Source of the DNA: Chryseosolibacter sp964532595
GTDB lineage: Bacteria; Bacteroidota; Bacteroidia; Cytophagales; Cyclobacteriaceae
Reading direction: 5' to 3'
Length of the DNA stretch: 64,000 bases
Assembly: GCA_964532595.1 (NCBI GenBank)
Contig: CAZHIQ010000007.1
Coordinates: 50,173 to 114,172 of the forward strand
Positions 1-9,035 of this stretch are shown here, piece by piece (position 1 is the first letter of the stretch; the number at the start of each line of letters is the position of its first letter). Below the pieces are notes generated by a model, which was given only the letters and a program-made list of their open reading frames with translations, was not told the origin of the DNA and did no database searches. Position numbers and translations under genes: made by a program.

Positions 1-1465
1 ATCCGATGATATTGACGAACTCAATCAGATTCTCAGAAAAACTGGCCAGCATAGCAAACGTCATCGCCAGTATAGCCCATCCCAGCGTGAAAAGCCGTGA
101 AGCCCTGAGATAATGCTTGTCGGACGCCTCGGGGCGGAAGTTGCGTTTATATATGTCAATTGCCGTTGTGGTCGCCAGCGCATTCAATTCCCCTGACAAT
201 GACGACATCGCCGCAGCAAACATGACTGCAACAAGGAGGCCGATAATGCCATGCGGAAGGTTGTTGAGAACGAAATTCAGAAACATGTAGTCGTTATCCT
301 TTGTCTTCGCGGCAGGAATTGCCTTCGCTATTGACGCCTTAATCTGCTCCCGTAAACCACGCTCAGTCTCCTCGTACGCTTTTACACGCGCAGAGGCCTC
401 CTTAATGGCTGTAGGGTCGTCGCTCTTGATCGCGGTAACAAGAGCATCAACCGACGACCGCTTCTCCGCGTACACGCTGTTAAACTGTTCTTCGTAAAAT
501 CTTATTGAATCGGCCATCTCCGTCCCCATAGCGCGGTTGAGCAGTACGTGATTATGGTAGGCAGGGGGTTGTGAAAACAGGTAAAAGACGTAAACGAGCA
601 CTCCGATAAAAAGGATAACGAACTGCATGGGAATCTTCAGCAGGCCATTAAACATCAGGCTCAGTCTGCTTTCTGTAACAGATTTTCCACCGAGGTATCG
701 CCCTACCTGCGACTGATCCGTTCCAAAGTACGACAGAAACAAGAACGTTCCCGCGATCAGTCCCGACCAGATGTTGTAGCGCTGCGTAATATCAAACTCA
801 AGACTCACGAGATTGAACTTCCCCATCTCCCCGGCAATTTGCACCGTATCTCCGAAAGAGACATTCTCCGGCAAAAGGTAGAATGCAAGTACGCCCGCGA
901 GGATCATCCCTCCCATCATCACCGCCATCTGGTGGCGTTGGGTGATACTCACGGCCTGGGCCCCTCCGGACACAACGTATATCATCACCAGCGTTCCGGT
1001 AAAAATCGTGGTCAGGGCAATGGGTAATTCGAGTATTGTCGACAGCAACAGTGCAGGTGCGAAAATGGTGATCCCCGCCGACAACCCGCGTAAGATGAGA
1101 AACAGACTAGCCGCAAGGAGACGAGTCTTCACGTCAAACCTGGACTCAAGATATTCGTAAGCCGTGTAAACTTTAAGGCGATAATAGATCGGAACCATGG
1201 TCGCAGAAATAATGACCATGGCTATCGGAAGACCGAAATAGAACTGAAGAAAGCGCATGCCATCCTCCATAGCTTGTCCGGGTGTCGAAAGGAAGGTTAT
1301 AGCACTTGCCTGGGTAGCCATGATGGAAAGTCCCATCATCCACCACTTAAAAGAATTATCGCCTTTCAGAAATCCTTCAGCCGATGTTTTTCGTGTCTTA
1401 ACTATTCCGTACGCGGCAATCAGCACAAGGGTTAAAAGTAATACCAGCCAGTCGAGAGTGTTCAT
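1..1465 (-). CDS. Sodium:solute symporter family transporter (3' end cut by window edge)
   Basis: Integral membrane transporter of the SSS (LeuT-fold) family, coupling solute uptake to Na+; the substrate cannot be read from the sequence. 488 codons are visible from ATG at 1465 and the frame is open to base 1, so the C-terminus lies outside the window (full members have about 500-600 residues). It opens with one helix and then a conserved-looking stretch containing KGDNSFKWWMMGLSIMATQA, typical of SSS helix 1, followed by many hydrophobic helices. A charged, probably helical insertion lies about three quarters along the visible part (roughly 330-580 bp), between membrane segments. The start codon overlaps the stop of the 39-residue gene upstream as ATGA, so the two are probably translationally coupled; a PIG-L deacetylase lies before that. 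Family call is firm, substrate unknown. Confidence 0.88.
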   Translation of the reverse strand, partial: MNTLDWLVLLLTLVLIAAYGIVKTRKTSAEGFLKGDNSFKWWMMGLSIMATQASAITFLSTPGQAMEDGMRFLQFYFGLPIAMVIISATMVPIYYRLKVYTAYEYLESRFDVKTRLLAASLFLILRGLSAGITIFAPALLLSTILELPIALTTIFTGTLVMIYVVSGGAQAVSITQRHQMAVMMGGMILAGVLAFYLLPENVSFGDTVQIAGEMGKFNLVSLEFDITQRYNIWSGLIAGTFLFLSYFGTDQSQVGRYLGGKSVTESRLSLMFNGLLKIPMQFVILFIGVLVYVFYLFSQPPAYHNHVLLNRAMGTEMADSIRFYEEQFNSVYAEKRSSVDALVTAIKSDDPTAIKEASARVKAYEETERGLREQIKASIAKAIPAAKTKDNDYMFLNFVLNNLPHGIIGLLVAVMFAAAMSSLSGELNALATTTAIDIYKRNFRPEASDKHYLRASRLFTLGWAILAMTFAMLASFSENLIEFVNIIG

Positions 1466-1581
1466 GAGAAAACCACGGTTAGGACTCGGTAAAGAACAAC
1501 TTGAATCGCCAGTACGAGCAATATGAACACGTACCAACCCTTCCAGGACTTGAACACAGGAGGTTTCTCTGACTCAACCAT
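1462..1581 (-). CDS. 39-residue single-pass membrane protein coupled to symporter
   Basis: Small protein of 39 residues: a short charged N-terminus (MVESEKPPVFKSWKGW) and one hydrophobic segment of about 23 residues reaching almost to the C-terminus. It starts at ATG 1581, 16 bp after the stop of the PIG-L deacetylase, and its TGA overlaps the ATG of the symporter (ATGA at 1465-1462). The tight packing on both sides argues that it is a real gene and not chance. A longer reading frame in the same phase extends upstream into the deacetylase gene but is a shadow. By analogy with small proteins encoded beside SSS transporters (YhdT with PanF, YjcH with ActP) it may be an accessory subunit; that is inference, since the sequence resembles neither closely. 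Confidence 0.7.
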   Translation of the reverse strand: MVESEKPPVFKSWKGWYVFILLVLAIQVVLYRVLTVVFS

Positions 1582-1597
1582 AATGCCCTTGTTAAGT

Positions 1598-4120
1598 TTA
1601 TTTTCGCTTTTGTTTACCGGAAGATTTTTTCGACTGCTCCACCTGTCCGGAATTATCACGTAGTGACACCAGATTTGCAAAAAGTTTATAGGCTCCAGGG
1701 ACTCCCTGTGGCAGCTGGCGGAAAAAGGAAAGTCCCGTATAAACGTAGTAGCCCTCGCCATATCGCGCAACGAGCAGGCTACTCTGCTTCTGATCTTCAC
1801 CGGGATCGGCCATCGACAACACAGGTTGAAACGACTCATCCCACTGGGAAGGAAAATACAAGCCTCGCTCCTGGACCCAGCCGTCAAAGTCAGTCGAGGT
1901 TATCTGATTGGGGGTGGTAATCACCGGATGCTCAGGAGCAAGGATGGTTACCGGAGCTGTCTCATCTGCTACACGATCGCGGCCCAGCGTAAGGGGGTGC
2001 GGCGCAACCTTATCAACCTCCAGTCGTTGGTTCGTATTATACTGGACGACCACCGTACCTCCTTGCCGGACGTACTCGAACAGTACCGGCATGAAGTACC
2101 TCGCCCGCGGATGGGTGTTGAGCGCCCGTACTCCCAACACTACAGCGTCGAGGCGTTGCAACGTCGCCAGCGTGATCTCATGATCGGCCAGTACCAGCAC
2201 ATCGTAACCCATACTCCGCAGTGCCGCCGGAATCTCATCTCCAGCGCCTTCAATATAGCCAACTACCTTTCCTTCCGTCTTCAGGTCAATACGTACCGCT
2301 TTGACTTCGGCCGGGTACAGAATGGTTTGTATCGGAAAATGATCGTAGGAAATCAGACGAAGTGATCGGTCATACTCCTTTCCCTCGATCAGGGCTTTGA
2401 GCCGGATATTTCCGGAGTGCTCCTTTGCTGATGGGTGTATGGTTACATCGACACGCGACTCGGCACCGCGGAAAGAAAGATCGAATGGCAGCGTAGCCGG
2501 CACGGCTTTCCATCCTTTGGGAACACTGATCTCGAGACGTCCTTTCTGAGGCTGCCCGCTGGAAGACTTGACTACGACCTGAACCGTTCTGGGCTCGTTC
2601 GTACCAAATACGAGCACACTCTCCGAGACGTTGACGACAACCGGAGGAACAATTTCAAACGGCCTCCAGCGTTCGCCTTTTACCGGATCAACCCACTTGT
2701 AGATCAGGGGACGATTGAGAGTGAGCGTCTGTCCAAGCAAACGAACCTGAATGGTTACTTCGGCTGCGGGAAGGTTTTCGGGACGCCCGATAAGAGACCG
2801 ATCCTCTACCGTGAACAAACCCTCCGAGTGTTCGCTACTGAGCCAGTACGGAGAAGAATAGTTTGCTGTTGGATCGAGGGTGCCGGAACAATGAAAAGTT
2901 AACGGCCGGTTATTTTGAAGCGTTGTTGAGAAGGTCGAATCCCATTGCACCGCAGATGCGGTTACGGATCCCACAGTGACGGGTAGTGGAGAGCGATTAA
3001 TTATTTCCACGGAAGTGGTCACCCGTTCACCAGGCACACCTTGATAGTGACTCGTCGTTGCCTCGACATGTAACCCGAGGCAGTCGACTACCAGTTGCTC
3101 AACTTCCTTGAGTTTTCTTTCTTTCCATACGTTGTCATCCAACCCCTTTATTGCATCGCGGACAAGCAATAGCTGGGGGACCGACTTCCACGGAGCGTCA
3201 GCCTTGAAGTTGGCGATCGCTGCGTTAACCAACGCCTGGACAGCAGCGCCACCGGGTACGCGGTTCCAGGTTGTGTCAACTCCCTCAAAAATATCACGTT
3301 GAGCACGGTCGCCTTTCTGATATTCAAGAAACTCGGGCCGATATCCGCGCAATCCTGCGCGGCCCCATCCCTGACTCTTATGCTGACTGCTACTCAACGC
3401 CGAGATTTCAGAATACGATTTACCAAGTAACGGGTTATACCCCCCAACATTGAGAGTGATTACACCGGGAGTATCTTCATTGATTGAAGTATTCCACCAA
3501 CGCCCGGTATTCGTATAGAGTCGTTTTGTTTTCCAGACACCGAACTCTTCCACCTGATCAGGATAGATATCGGCGCGGGCCGCCTGATCAAATGCCTCTC
3601 CGGCAAGGATCGCCGACGCGGTGTGATGTCCATGCCCCGCACGCTCGTCAGGAGGAAACCTCGTAATAATTACATCCGGTTTGAATTGACGTATAACGTG
3701 GATAGCATCGCGCATGACAGCATCTTTACCCCATATCCGGAACGCTTCATCGGCGGATTTCGAAAAACCGAAGTCGATTGCACGTGTGAAGTACTGTGCA
3801 CCGCCGTCTATGCGCCGTGCTGCCAACAGCTCCTGCGTGCGGATAACACCAAGCCACTCCCGAATTTCGGGGCCGATAAGGTTTTGGCCTCCGTCGCCAC
3901 GGGTAAGTGACAAATAAGCGGTAGTCGCCAGGCGTTCATTCGCAAGCCAGGCGATTACATTCGTATTCTCGTCGTCAGGGTGCGCTGCCATGTACAGGAC
4001 AGCCCCCAGAAAGTTCAATTTTCGAAGTTTAAGTTGAATCTCCGCCGCGTCGGGCTGGGCAACGGGTTGAGACAGCGAACAAAATGGCAGAAGACATACC
4101 AGCAACAAAAACACTCTCAT
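1598..4120 (-). CDS. Secreted PIG-L (LmbE-like) family deacetylase, multidomain
   Basis: 840 residues from ATG 4120, chosen because it begins a clear signal peptide (MRVFLLLVCLLPFCSLSQ); a start 7 codons earlier would spoil it. The N-terminal third is a PIG-L/LmbE zinc-dependent N-deacetylase: AHPDDE at residues 46-51 supplies the metal-binding His and Asp residues and HGHH at 163-166 the second metal site. The rest, about 500 residues, looks like beta-sandwich domains plus a late alpha/beta domain (around RSMGYDVLVLADHEIT) resembling class I glutamine amidotransferase-like folds of ThuA type. Family members remove acetyl groups from N-acetylglucosamine-type sugars or thiol precursors; the actual substrate is unknown. 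The signal peptide places it in the periplasm or outside. Probably co-transcribed with the downstream 39-residue protein and symporter, suggesting processing of a sugar that is then imported. Confidence 0.88.
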   Translation of the reverse strand: MRVFLLLVCLLPFCSLSQPVAQPDAAEIQLKLRKLNFLGAVLYMAAHPDDENTNVIAWLANERLATTAYLSLTRGDGGQNLIGPEIREWLGVIRTQELLAARRIDGGAQYFTRAIDFGFSKSADEAFRIWGKDAVMRDAIHVIRQFKPDVIITRFPPDERAGHGHHTASAILAGEAFDQAARADIYPDQVEEFGVWKTKRLYTNTGRWWNTSINEDTPGVITLNVGGYNPLLGKSYSEISALSSSQHKSQGWGRAGLRGYRPEFLEYQKGDRAQRDIFEGVDTTWNRVPGGAAVQALVNAAIANFKADAPWKSVPQLLLVRDAIKGLDDNVWKERKLKEVEQLVVDCLGLHVEATTSHYQGVPGERVTTSVEIINRSPLPVTVGSVTASAVQWDSTFSTTLQNNRPLTFHCSGTLDPTANYSSPYWLSSEHSEGLFTVEDRSLIGRPENLPAAEVTIQVRLLGQTLTLNRPLIYKWVDPVKGERWRPFEIVPPVVVNVSESVLVFGTNEPRTVQVVVKSSSGQPQKGRLEISVPKGWKAVPATLPFDLSFRGAESRVDVTIHPSAKEHSGNIRLKALIEGKEYDRSLRLISYDHFPIQTILYPAEVKAVRIDLKTEGKVVGYIEGAGDEIPAALRSMGYDVLVLADHEITLATLQRLDAVVLGVRALNTHPRARYFMPVLFEYVRQGGTVVVQYNTNQRLEVDKVAPHPLTLGRDRVADETAPVTILAPEHPVITTPNQITSTDFDGWVQERGLYFPSQWDESFQPVLSMADPGEDQKQSSLLVARYGEGYYVYTGLSFFRQLPQGVPGAYKLFANLVSLRDNSGQVEQSKKSSGKQKRK

Positions 4121-4211
4121 TTCAGAAAGATTTAAACACAAGTTTAAATCTTATCCTGCTTTGTTGCGCACCCATTCGTAATTTTTTACAGTCGTATGCA
4201 CGATTCCTGCG

Positions 4212-4736
4212 CTAGAATCGCCCTCTTTTTTCGTCATTCACGTAAAATGATCCATCGTCATCCACGCGAAATACAATTCGCTCGACTGGACGATTGTCAT
4301 TGTCGATGAGCGTGATCGTGTATTCGTACGGTGCCACACGGTCGACCATATCCGCAATGTACCCCAGCACGAGTGAGTACGTTTCGTCAGGAGTGACCCG
4401 TCGACTACGGATGCGCCACTGCGGATGATTGGCTGTAATACGCATGCGCATCTTTTCGCCGTTGAGCTTATGAAAAGATATTTTTAGCGTCACAAACGGT
4501 AGAACAGAGGACCCTGAAGGGGAACGTGTGCTCGAATGAATTGCCTTAGGGGCCGAAGGGCGCTCGCGAAACTCGTAGTCGAGAACGACAGAAAATTCGT
4601 CGGCAGACTTAAACGGAACGTCCTGTAAACCGACTGCGATCAATATCAAAACTAATTGTACCACTTTCGTCTTCTTCGATATCCTCAATATAACGAAAAC
4701 CCAACGTTCTTTCCCCTCAGCACAGAACCTTTTCAC
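4212..4736 (-). CDS. Hypothetical protein, probably exported
   Basis: I do not recognise this 174-residue protein. It begins at GTG 4736; a hydrophobic stretch (VVQLVLILIAVGL) near residues 25-37, preceded by basic residues, could be a signal peptide or anchor, after which the sequence is soluble and beta-rich, ending with a repeated pattern of charged and aromatic residues. The start is uncertain: an internal GTG at 4664 would shorten the N-terminus. It sits alone between the deacetylase gene (77 bp away if they share a transcript, with this gene upstream) and a divergent small gene. No function can be proposed. Confidence 0.55.
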   Translation of the reverse strand: MKRFCAEGKERWVFVILRISKKTKVVQLVLILIAVGLQDVPFKSADEFSVVLDYEFRERPSAPKAIHSSTRSPSGSSVLPFVTLKISFHKLNGEKMRMRITANHPQWRIRSRRVTPDETYSLVLGYIADMVDRVAPYEYTITLIDNDNRPVERIVFRVDDDGSFYVNDEKRGRF

Positions 4737-4940
4737 TGACTCGTGATGTTGTTCTCTAGGAGACCAATCAAACCGACGAATGGTTTCCGAAAGCGATGGG
4801 ATAACGAAACAATGTGCAAACGCATACGTTAATTACCCGAGCACACCTGGATCGCCGACAAACAGAAAATTATAAAATTCTGCATCCGTCGGGAATCAGC
4901 AAAGGAAACGTATTAACAAATCAGTAGAACAAATCGTAAT

Positions 4941-5276
4941 ATGCCTATGGGATGGATTGAGGTTTATATCACCGGAAAGTCAGATTTTCGCGCAGAAGTC
5001 AGAAGAAGGCTGGAGTCATCCGGTCTGAACTTTATGCCTGGCTATCTCGGTGGTAGCTCCGACGGCCTCGATCCCCATGATCTCTACTGGCTCGACCGGC
5101 GTACCGATTTGCGTACCTTCAAACGTGCCATAGGCAGCAAGCTCATCTGGAAACATCGACTTCGGTTCTTCACGAGTCTGGAAACCTTCATTGAGGCACA
5201 GAACAACAAGAAAGAAGATTCTGCCATGAAGGATGAATTCGTCTTACCTGAGCACTGGCAAGAGATGTTGGGCTGA
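4941..5276 (+). CDS. Conserved-looking hypothetical protein, 111 residues
   Basis: Small soluble protein with no signal peptide or membrane segment. It starts at ATG 4941 (a second ATG at 4947 is possible: MGWIEVYITG). The start of the sequence (WIEVYITGKSDFRAEVRRRLESSGLNFMPGY) reads like a beta-alpha unit, the middle has a DLYWLDRRTDLRTFKRAIGSK segment, and the C-terminus is charged. I do not recognise the family. It converges with the penicillin-binding protein gene, the two stops lying only 2 bp apart. Confidence 0.55.
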   Translation: MPMGWIEVYITGKSDFRAEVRRRLESSGLNFMPGYLGGSSDGLDPHDLYWLDRRTDLRTFKRAIGSKLIWKHRLRFFTSLETFIEAQNNKKEDSAMKDEFVLPEHWQEMLG

Positions 5277-5278
5277 TC

Positions 5279-7594
5279 TCATTCGCGTTCGCCCTGAACT
5301 CCGCGAAAGCGCCGGGCCTTCGTCTTCTTTTTCTTCTTGTTAAAGAGTCTTTCGAAGAAATTCAACCCGGACTTGTGTGTCTTGCAGTCGAGTGCTTCCG
5401 CGAGTTCTGCAGGGAGCGGCTCAAAGCGAGCTTCGGAGACGTGCCGCAACGTCTTGTCTTTATTGACACGCTGAAGAAAGTAGGCGGTAATGGGAAGGGC
5501 TGTGGCTGCACCCTGCCCCAGTGCTGTGCTGCGAAAATGAAGAGCGGGCTCATCGGCACCCACCCAGGTTCCGATAACCAGTCGGGGCGTTATCGCCATA
5601 AACCATCCGTCGACATTCAATTGGGTTGTCCCCGTCTTTCCCGCGACATCATTGGTGATCCCATATCGGCTGCGAAGAGACGATCCAGTACCCTGGCTGA
5701 CGACCGAGCGCAGCATATGAATCATCATCTGCGCGCTCTCTGCCGACACTGCCTCGGCCGGATCCGAGTCATCGAATCGCTGCAATACATTACCGCGACG
5801 ATCGGTAATCGCCAGAAGGTATTTTGGCTCAACATATTTTCCTTTGTTCGCCAGCGTTCCGTAAGCCCCAACCATTTCCATCATCGAGATAGAGGGTGTC
5901 CCGAGGGCTAGCGACGGTACTTCAGGCAGATTGCTCGTGATACCCATCTTCCGCGCTGTGACAATAGCATCGCGAATACCGGTTTTTTCCAGTAGACGCA
6001 CCGATACGGTATTCACCGATCCTGAAAGCCCCCCTTCCATCGAGTACTTTTTGTCATAGGTTTCCTCGTCCGTGTTCTGAGGCGTCCACGCGTCATCAAC
6101 ATTTGTGTATTCTGTTTTCCTTGCCGAGATGTACGTACAAGGCCCAATCCCTTCCTCCAGCGCAGCCGTGTAGAGCAACGGCTTGATGGTTGACCCTACC
6201 TGACGCCGCGTCTCTGGCCGGACATGGTCATATTGAAAAAACCGATAATCGATGCCCCCTACCCAGGCGCGAATAGCACCACTCCCCGGCTCCATGGCAA
6301 GCACACCCGCCTGCAGGAATTGAATGTGATGCTTAACGGAATCGTAAAAACTCATCTCCGTCTTCTTGATACCCTCCCAGGTAAATATTCTGGTTTCCAC
6401 CGGTTTTCTTAGTTCCTTCAATACCTGCTCCTCCGGCATCCCCGACTCTCGCATTGCGCGATACTGTGGCAGTTGACGCAACCTCCGCATCACGACTTCT
6501 TCCAGCTTGCGCTGATCCAATTGTCCGGCGAACCGCTCCTGAAGCTGCGCCATATGCTGCTGCATCGCTGCCTCGGCATAAGCCTGCAGACGTGAATCTA
6601 TAGTCGTGTATATCTTCAATCCATCGGTGTAAAGGTTATACGGAGTTCCATCGGGCTTCCGACTATCACTACACCACGTGAGCAGCTGCCTTTTCAAATA
6701 GGCGCGAAAATACGGAGCAAGCCCTGAATTGTGAGTCACATTGTTGTAATTCAGCGCCAGTGGTTTTGCCTGAAGCTGTTGCTTTTCCCCGGAGGAAATG
6801 AACCCATACTTCTCCATCTGGGCGATGACCAGGTTTCTTCGATCACGGGCGCGTTCAGGAAAAAGGCGCGGATTGTAAAGATGCGTCGCCTTTAACATGC
6901 CAACCAACATCGCCGATTGGTCGGGCGTCAGATCCGCAACCGAAGTCGAGTAAAAGCGATCAGCTGCCGTTTTTACTCCATACGTATTATCTGCGAATGG
7001 AATAGTGTTCAGGTAAAGGACAAGAATTTCATCCTTCGAATACATTCGCTCGAGACGTCGTGCAATGATCATTTCCCGAACTTTGTTTATTGGCAGAGAC
7101 AGAAACCGATACGACTTCCTCGGGAACAGGTTCTTGGCCAACTGCTGGGTGATCGTACTTCCGCCTCCCGAAGACTCCTTTTGCAGGAGAAGCGTTTTTA
7201 CCGCGACCCGAGCCAGACTGCGCACATCAATTCCACTATGCTCAAGAAACCGGACATCTTCCGTTGCAATAAGCGCGTCGCGCAACGATTGCGGAATTTC
7301 GTCAGCGAGCACAGGGGTCCTGTCCTGAATAAAAAAACGCCCTAGGAGAACGCTATCGGCGCTATACACCTCACTTGCGACCGGATGCTGAATCTCACTC
7401 ATCTGATCTTCATCCGGAAGTGCCCCAAAGAACCCCGACCAGACGAGAAACACAAAAAACGAAATCGCGAAGATTCCCAGACCAAAACCGATCAGCACAA
7501 TGGAGGCGGCGGTCTTCCAAAATCCGCGTCGCCGATAAAAGTTTGTCAGAAATGTCGTACTACGTTCGAACAGCCCCGAGGTCTTCTTACTCAT
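5279..7594 (-). CDS. Class A penicillin-binding protein (PBP1A-like transglycosylase/transpeptidase)
   Basis: Bifunctional peptidoglycan synthase of 771 residues, anchored in the inner membrane by one helix near residues 30-55. The glycosyltransferase 51 domain shows ATEDVRF with the catalytic Glu112 and GGGSTITQQLAKN; the transpeptidase domain shows the active-site motif STIK (Ser468, Lys471), SVN (526-528) and KTGTT (Lys653). All catalytic residues are present, so it should polymerise glycan strands and cross-link stem peptides in the periplasm. A basic tail (FNKKKKKTKARR) ends the protein. ATG 7594 was preferred over a TTG two codons earlier. A homologue of the PBP activator LpoB is encoded at 37.6-38.2 kb in the same window, though not adjacent. 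The gene diverges from the EcsC-like gene. Confidence 0.95.
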   Translation of the reverse strand: MSKKTSGLFERSTTFLTNFYRRRGFWKTAASIVLIGFGLGIFAISFFVFLVWSGFFGALPDEDQMSEIQHPVASEVYSADSVLLGRFFIQDRTPVLADEIPQSLRDALIATEDVRFLEHSGIDVRSLARVAVKTLLLQKESSGGGSTITQQLAKNLFPRKSYRFLSLPINKVREMIIARRLERMYSKDEILVLYLNTIPFADNTYGVKTAADRFYSTSVADLTPDQSAMLVGMLKATHLYNPRLFPERARDRRNLVIAQMEKYGFISSGEKQQLQAKPLALNYNNVTHNSGLAPYFRAYLKRQLLTWCSDSRKPDGTPYNLYTDGLKIYTTIDSRLQAYAEAAMQQHMAQLQERFAGQLDQRKLEEVVMRRLRQLPQYRAMRESGMPEEQVLKELRKPVETRIFTWEGIKKTEMSFYDSVKHHIQFLQAGVLAMEPGSGAIRAWVGGIDYRFFQYDHVRPETRRQVGSTIKPLLYTAALEEGIGPCTYISARKTEYTNVDDAWTPQNTDEETYDKKYSMEGGLSGSVNTVSVRLLEKTGIRDAIVTARKMGITSNLPEVPSLALGTPSISMMEMVGAYGTLANKGKYVEPKYLLAITDRRGNVLQRFDDSDPAEAVSAESAQMMIHMLRSVVSQGTGSSLRSRYGITNDVAGKTGTTQLNVDGWFMAITPRLVIGTWVGADEPALHFRSTALGQGAATALPITAYFLQRVNKDKTLRHVSEARFEPLPAELAEALDCKTHKSGLNFFERLFNKKKKKTKARRFRGVQGERE

Positions 7595-7708
7595 AGTCAA
7601 TAAAAAAATAAAAATAATATTCCGTACGACGAAAACTTTCTCCGTTACCGTTACGTGTTGGATATTACCCTTCGAAACGGCTTATGTCTCCTTGAAACGC
7701 CGCCAGCC

Positions 7709-8458
7709 ATGTACACATTGTATGAAAAAAAGATGATCGCTGAACTGAACGTCTGGAAAAGACGGATGCAGCGAGACCCCTCGCTCAGCAACATGCTGAC
7801 GATGCGCCTCCAAAACCGCATAAACAATATCATCCCCGAGAGGGTCCATCAGGCCTTCACCTTAGCCGTCAAGCAGATGACCCGCGGGGTTTTATTCGGG
7901 GCGGGTTTCATTACCGGCACGCCCAAAGTGATCGACACAATGGAAGGCCGGGAAGCGGCTGTACGCGATTGTATTACCGTCTACCGCAACACGGCGGCCG
8001 CGGAAGGAGCTATAACCGGAGCTGGAGGCATCTTGTTGGGGCTCGCCGACTTTCCGCTTTGGTTGTCTCTAAAAATGAAGATGCTCTTTGAAATAGCCGC
8101 ATTGTATGGGCATGACACCTCAAAGCTGCACGAACGTATCTACCTTCTGCACATCTTCGAACTTTGCTTCTCTAGCGCCGATCACAGAAAAAAAGTCTAC
8201 GCCCTCCTCTCCCGCTGGCAAGAGCATCGCGAAGCACTTCCTGAGGAGATTCACGATTTTGATTGGCGGACATTTCAGCGGGAGTATCGCGATTACCTGG
8301 ATGTGGCGAAGCTCTTGCAACTGATACCCGGAATAGGCGCACCCGTAGGCGCAATCGTCAATCATCGTCTTACAACCAAATTGGGTAAGACGGCCATGAA
8401 CGCTTATCGCCTCCGATGGATCTCCGAACTGAACAACCGGAAGAGAATCACCCCTTAG
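7709..8458 (+). CDS. EcsC family protein
   Basis: 249 residues from ATG 7709; an in-frame GTG 18 codons earlier (7655) is less likely. The sequence has an EcsC-type core: a glycine-rich amphipathic centre (GAITGAGGILLGLADFPLW) followed by helices and a second glycine-rich segment (LIPGIGAPVGAIVN) near the C-terminus. EcsC proteins are named after the third gene of the Bacillus ecs ABC transporter locus, but their biochemical role is not established; here no ecsAB genes are adjacent. Likely membrane-associated. The last 4 bp overlap the stop of the convergent PRC-barrel gene. Confidence 0.8.
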   Translation: MYTLYEKKMIAELNVWKRRMQRDPSLSNMLTMRLQNRINNIIPERVHQAFTLAVKQMTRGVLFGAGFITGTPKVIDTMEGREAAVRDCITVYRNTAAAEGAITGAGGILLGLADFPLWLSLKMKMLFEIAALYGHDTSKLHERIYLLHIFELCFSSADHRKKVYALLSRWQEHREALPEEIHDFDWRTFQREYRDYLDVAKLLQLIPGIGAPVGAIVNHRLTTKLGKTAMNAYRLRWISELNNRKRITP

Positions 8459-8874
8459 GGCATTGCGGCTGTTCCCCAGTATGAATCTACGTCGCCATAA
8501 TAGGTATGATCGTTGGTGTCCGGCCAGTGATTCTTATCAAAACCCGGCGACATCCTCAGGTAATCCTTGTCCCGATCAACGATAAAAACTTTGCGATCCG
8601 GTTGTACGCGCAGTTCGTTAAAAGGAATGGCAAACAACTTACCTCCTATCCCCAGAAACGAACCGTATTCAATAACCGCATACTCGACGCGTCCCGTATG
8701 TATGTTGATCATCAGATTATCGATCGTTCCCAGATCCTCTCCTTCCGGGTTTTCTACCTTATCTCCGATGATGGATGTGGCTGTCAACCGCTCAAGCGGA
8801 CGGTTCGCATCAGGCCCTTCACGGTTCATACCGGTCTGATTATCGGCCTCATATGTTTTTTCTGAGATACTCAT
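8455..8874 (-). CDS. PRC-barrel domain protein
   Basis: 139-residue soluble protein with one PRC-barrel domain at about residues 27-100 (LTATSIIGDKVENPEGEDLG, then the GRVEYAVIEYGSFLGIGGKL hairpin and IPFNELRV). PRC-barrels occur in photosynthetic reaction centre H subunits, in RimM, and as stand-alone stress-associated proteins in many non-photosynthetic bacteria; this is the stand-alone type, often about this size. A low-complexity acidic N-terminus and an aromatic tail (DVDSYWG) flank the domain. Its neighbours (EcsC-like, DUF2892-SRPBCC, TerC, small lipoprotein) suggest a general stress or envelope context, which is inference. Confidence 0.85.
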   Translation of the reverse strand: MSISEKTYEADNQTGMNREGPDANRPLERLTATSIIGDKVENPEGEDLGTIDNLMINIHTGRVEYAVIEYGSFLGIGGKLFAIPFNELRVQPDRKVFIVDRDKDYLRMSPGFDKNHWPDTNDHTYYGDVDSYWGTAAMP

Positions 8875-9007
8875 AGTCTTTGATTTTTTTGAGTTTTCTC
8901 CACATCTGTCAAAAAAACCATTCCGGTAATTCGCCGGTATTCTTTCAGATTCCCCTTAATTTTGTCGAAACGGCCACAATAAATATCTGTCCGGGCCGAC
9001 TACTAAT

Positions 9008-9015
9008 TATCTTGC
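9008..9015 (+). promoter_or_regulatory. Possible -7 promoter element of the ABC exporter gene
   Basis: TATCTTGC, one base short of the Bacteroidota -7 consensus TAnnTTTG, lies 20 bp before the ATG at 9036. The same octamer occurs before gyrA. No good TTTG is found at the expected -33 distance, so support is weak. Confidence 0.3.
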
Positions 9016-9035
9016 CCCGCCACTCTAAGCATAGC

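Noticed and set aside
1826..2365. Antisense open frame of 179 codons inside the PIG-L gene
   Set aside because: Same strand-shadow pattern; the deacetylase on the other strand is well supported.
4737..4940. Possible small gene or RNA in the largest gap
   Set aside because: No open frame with coding character, no stable hairpin and no promoter match that I can support.
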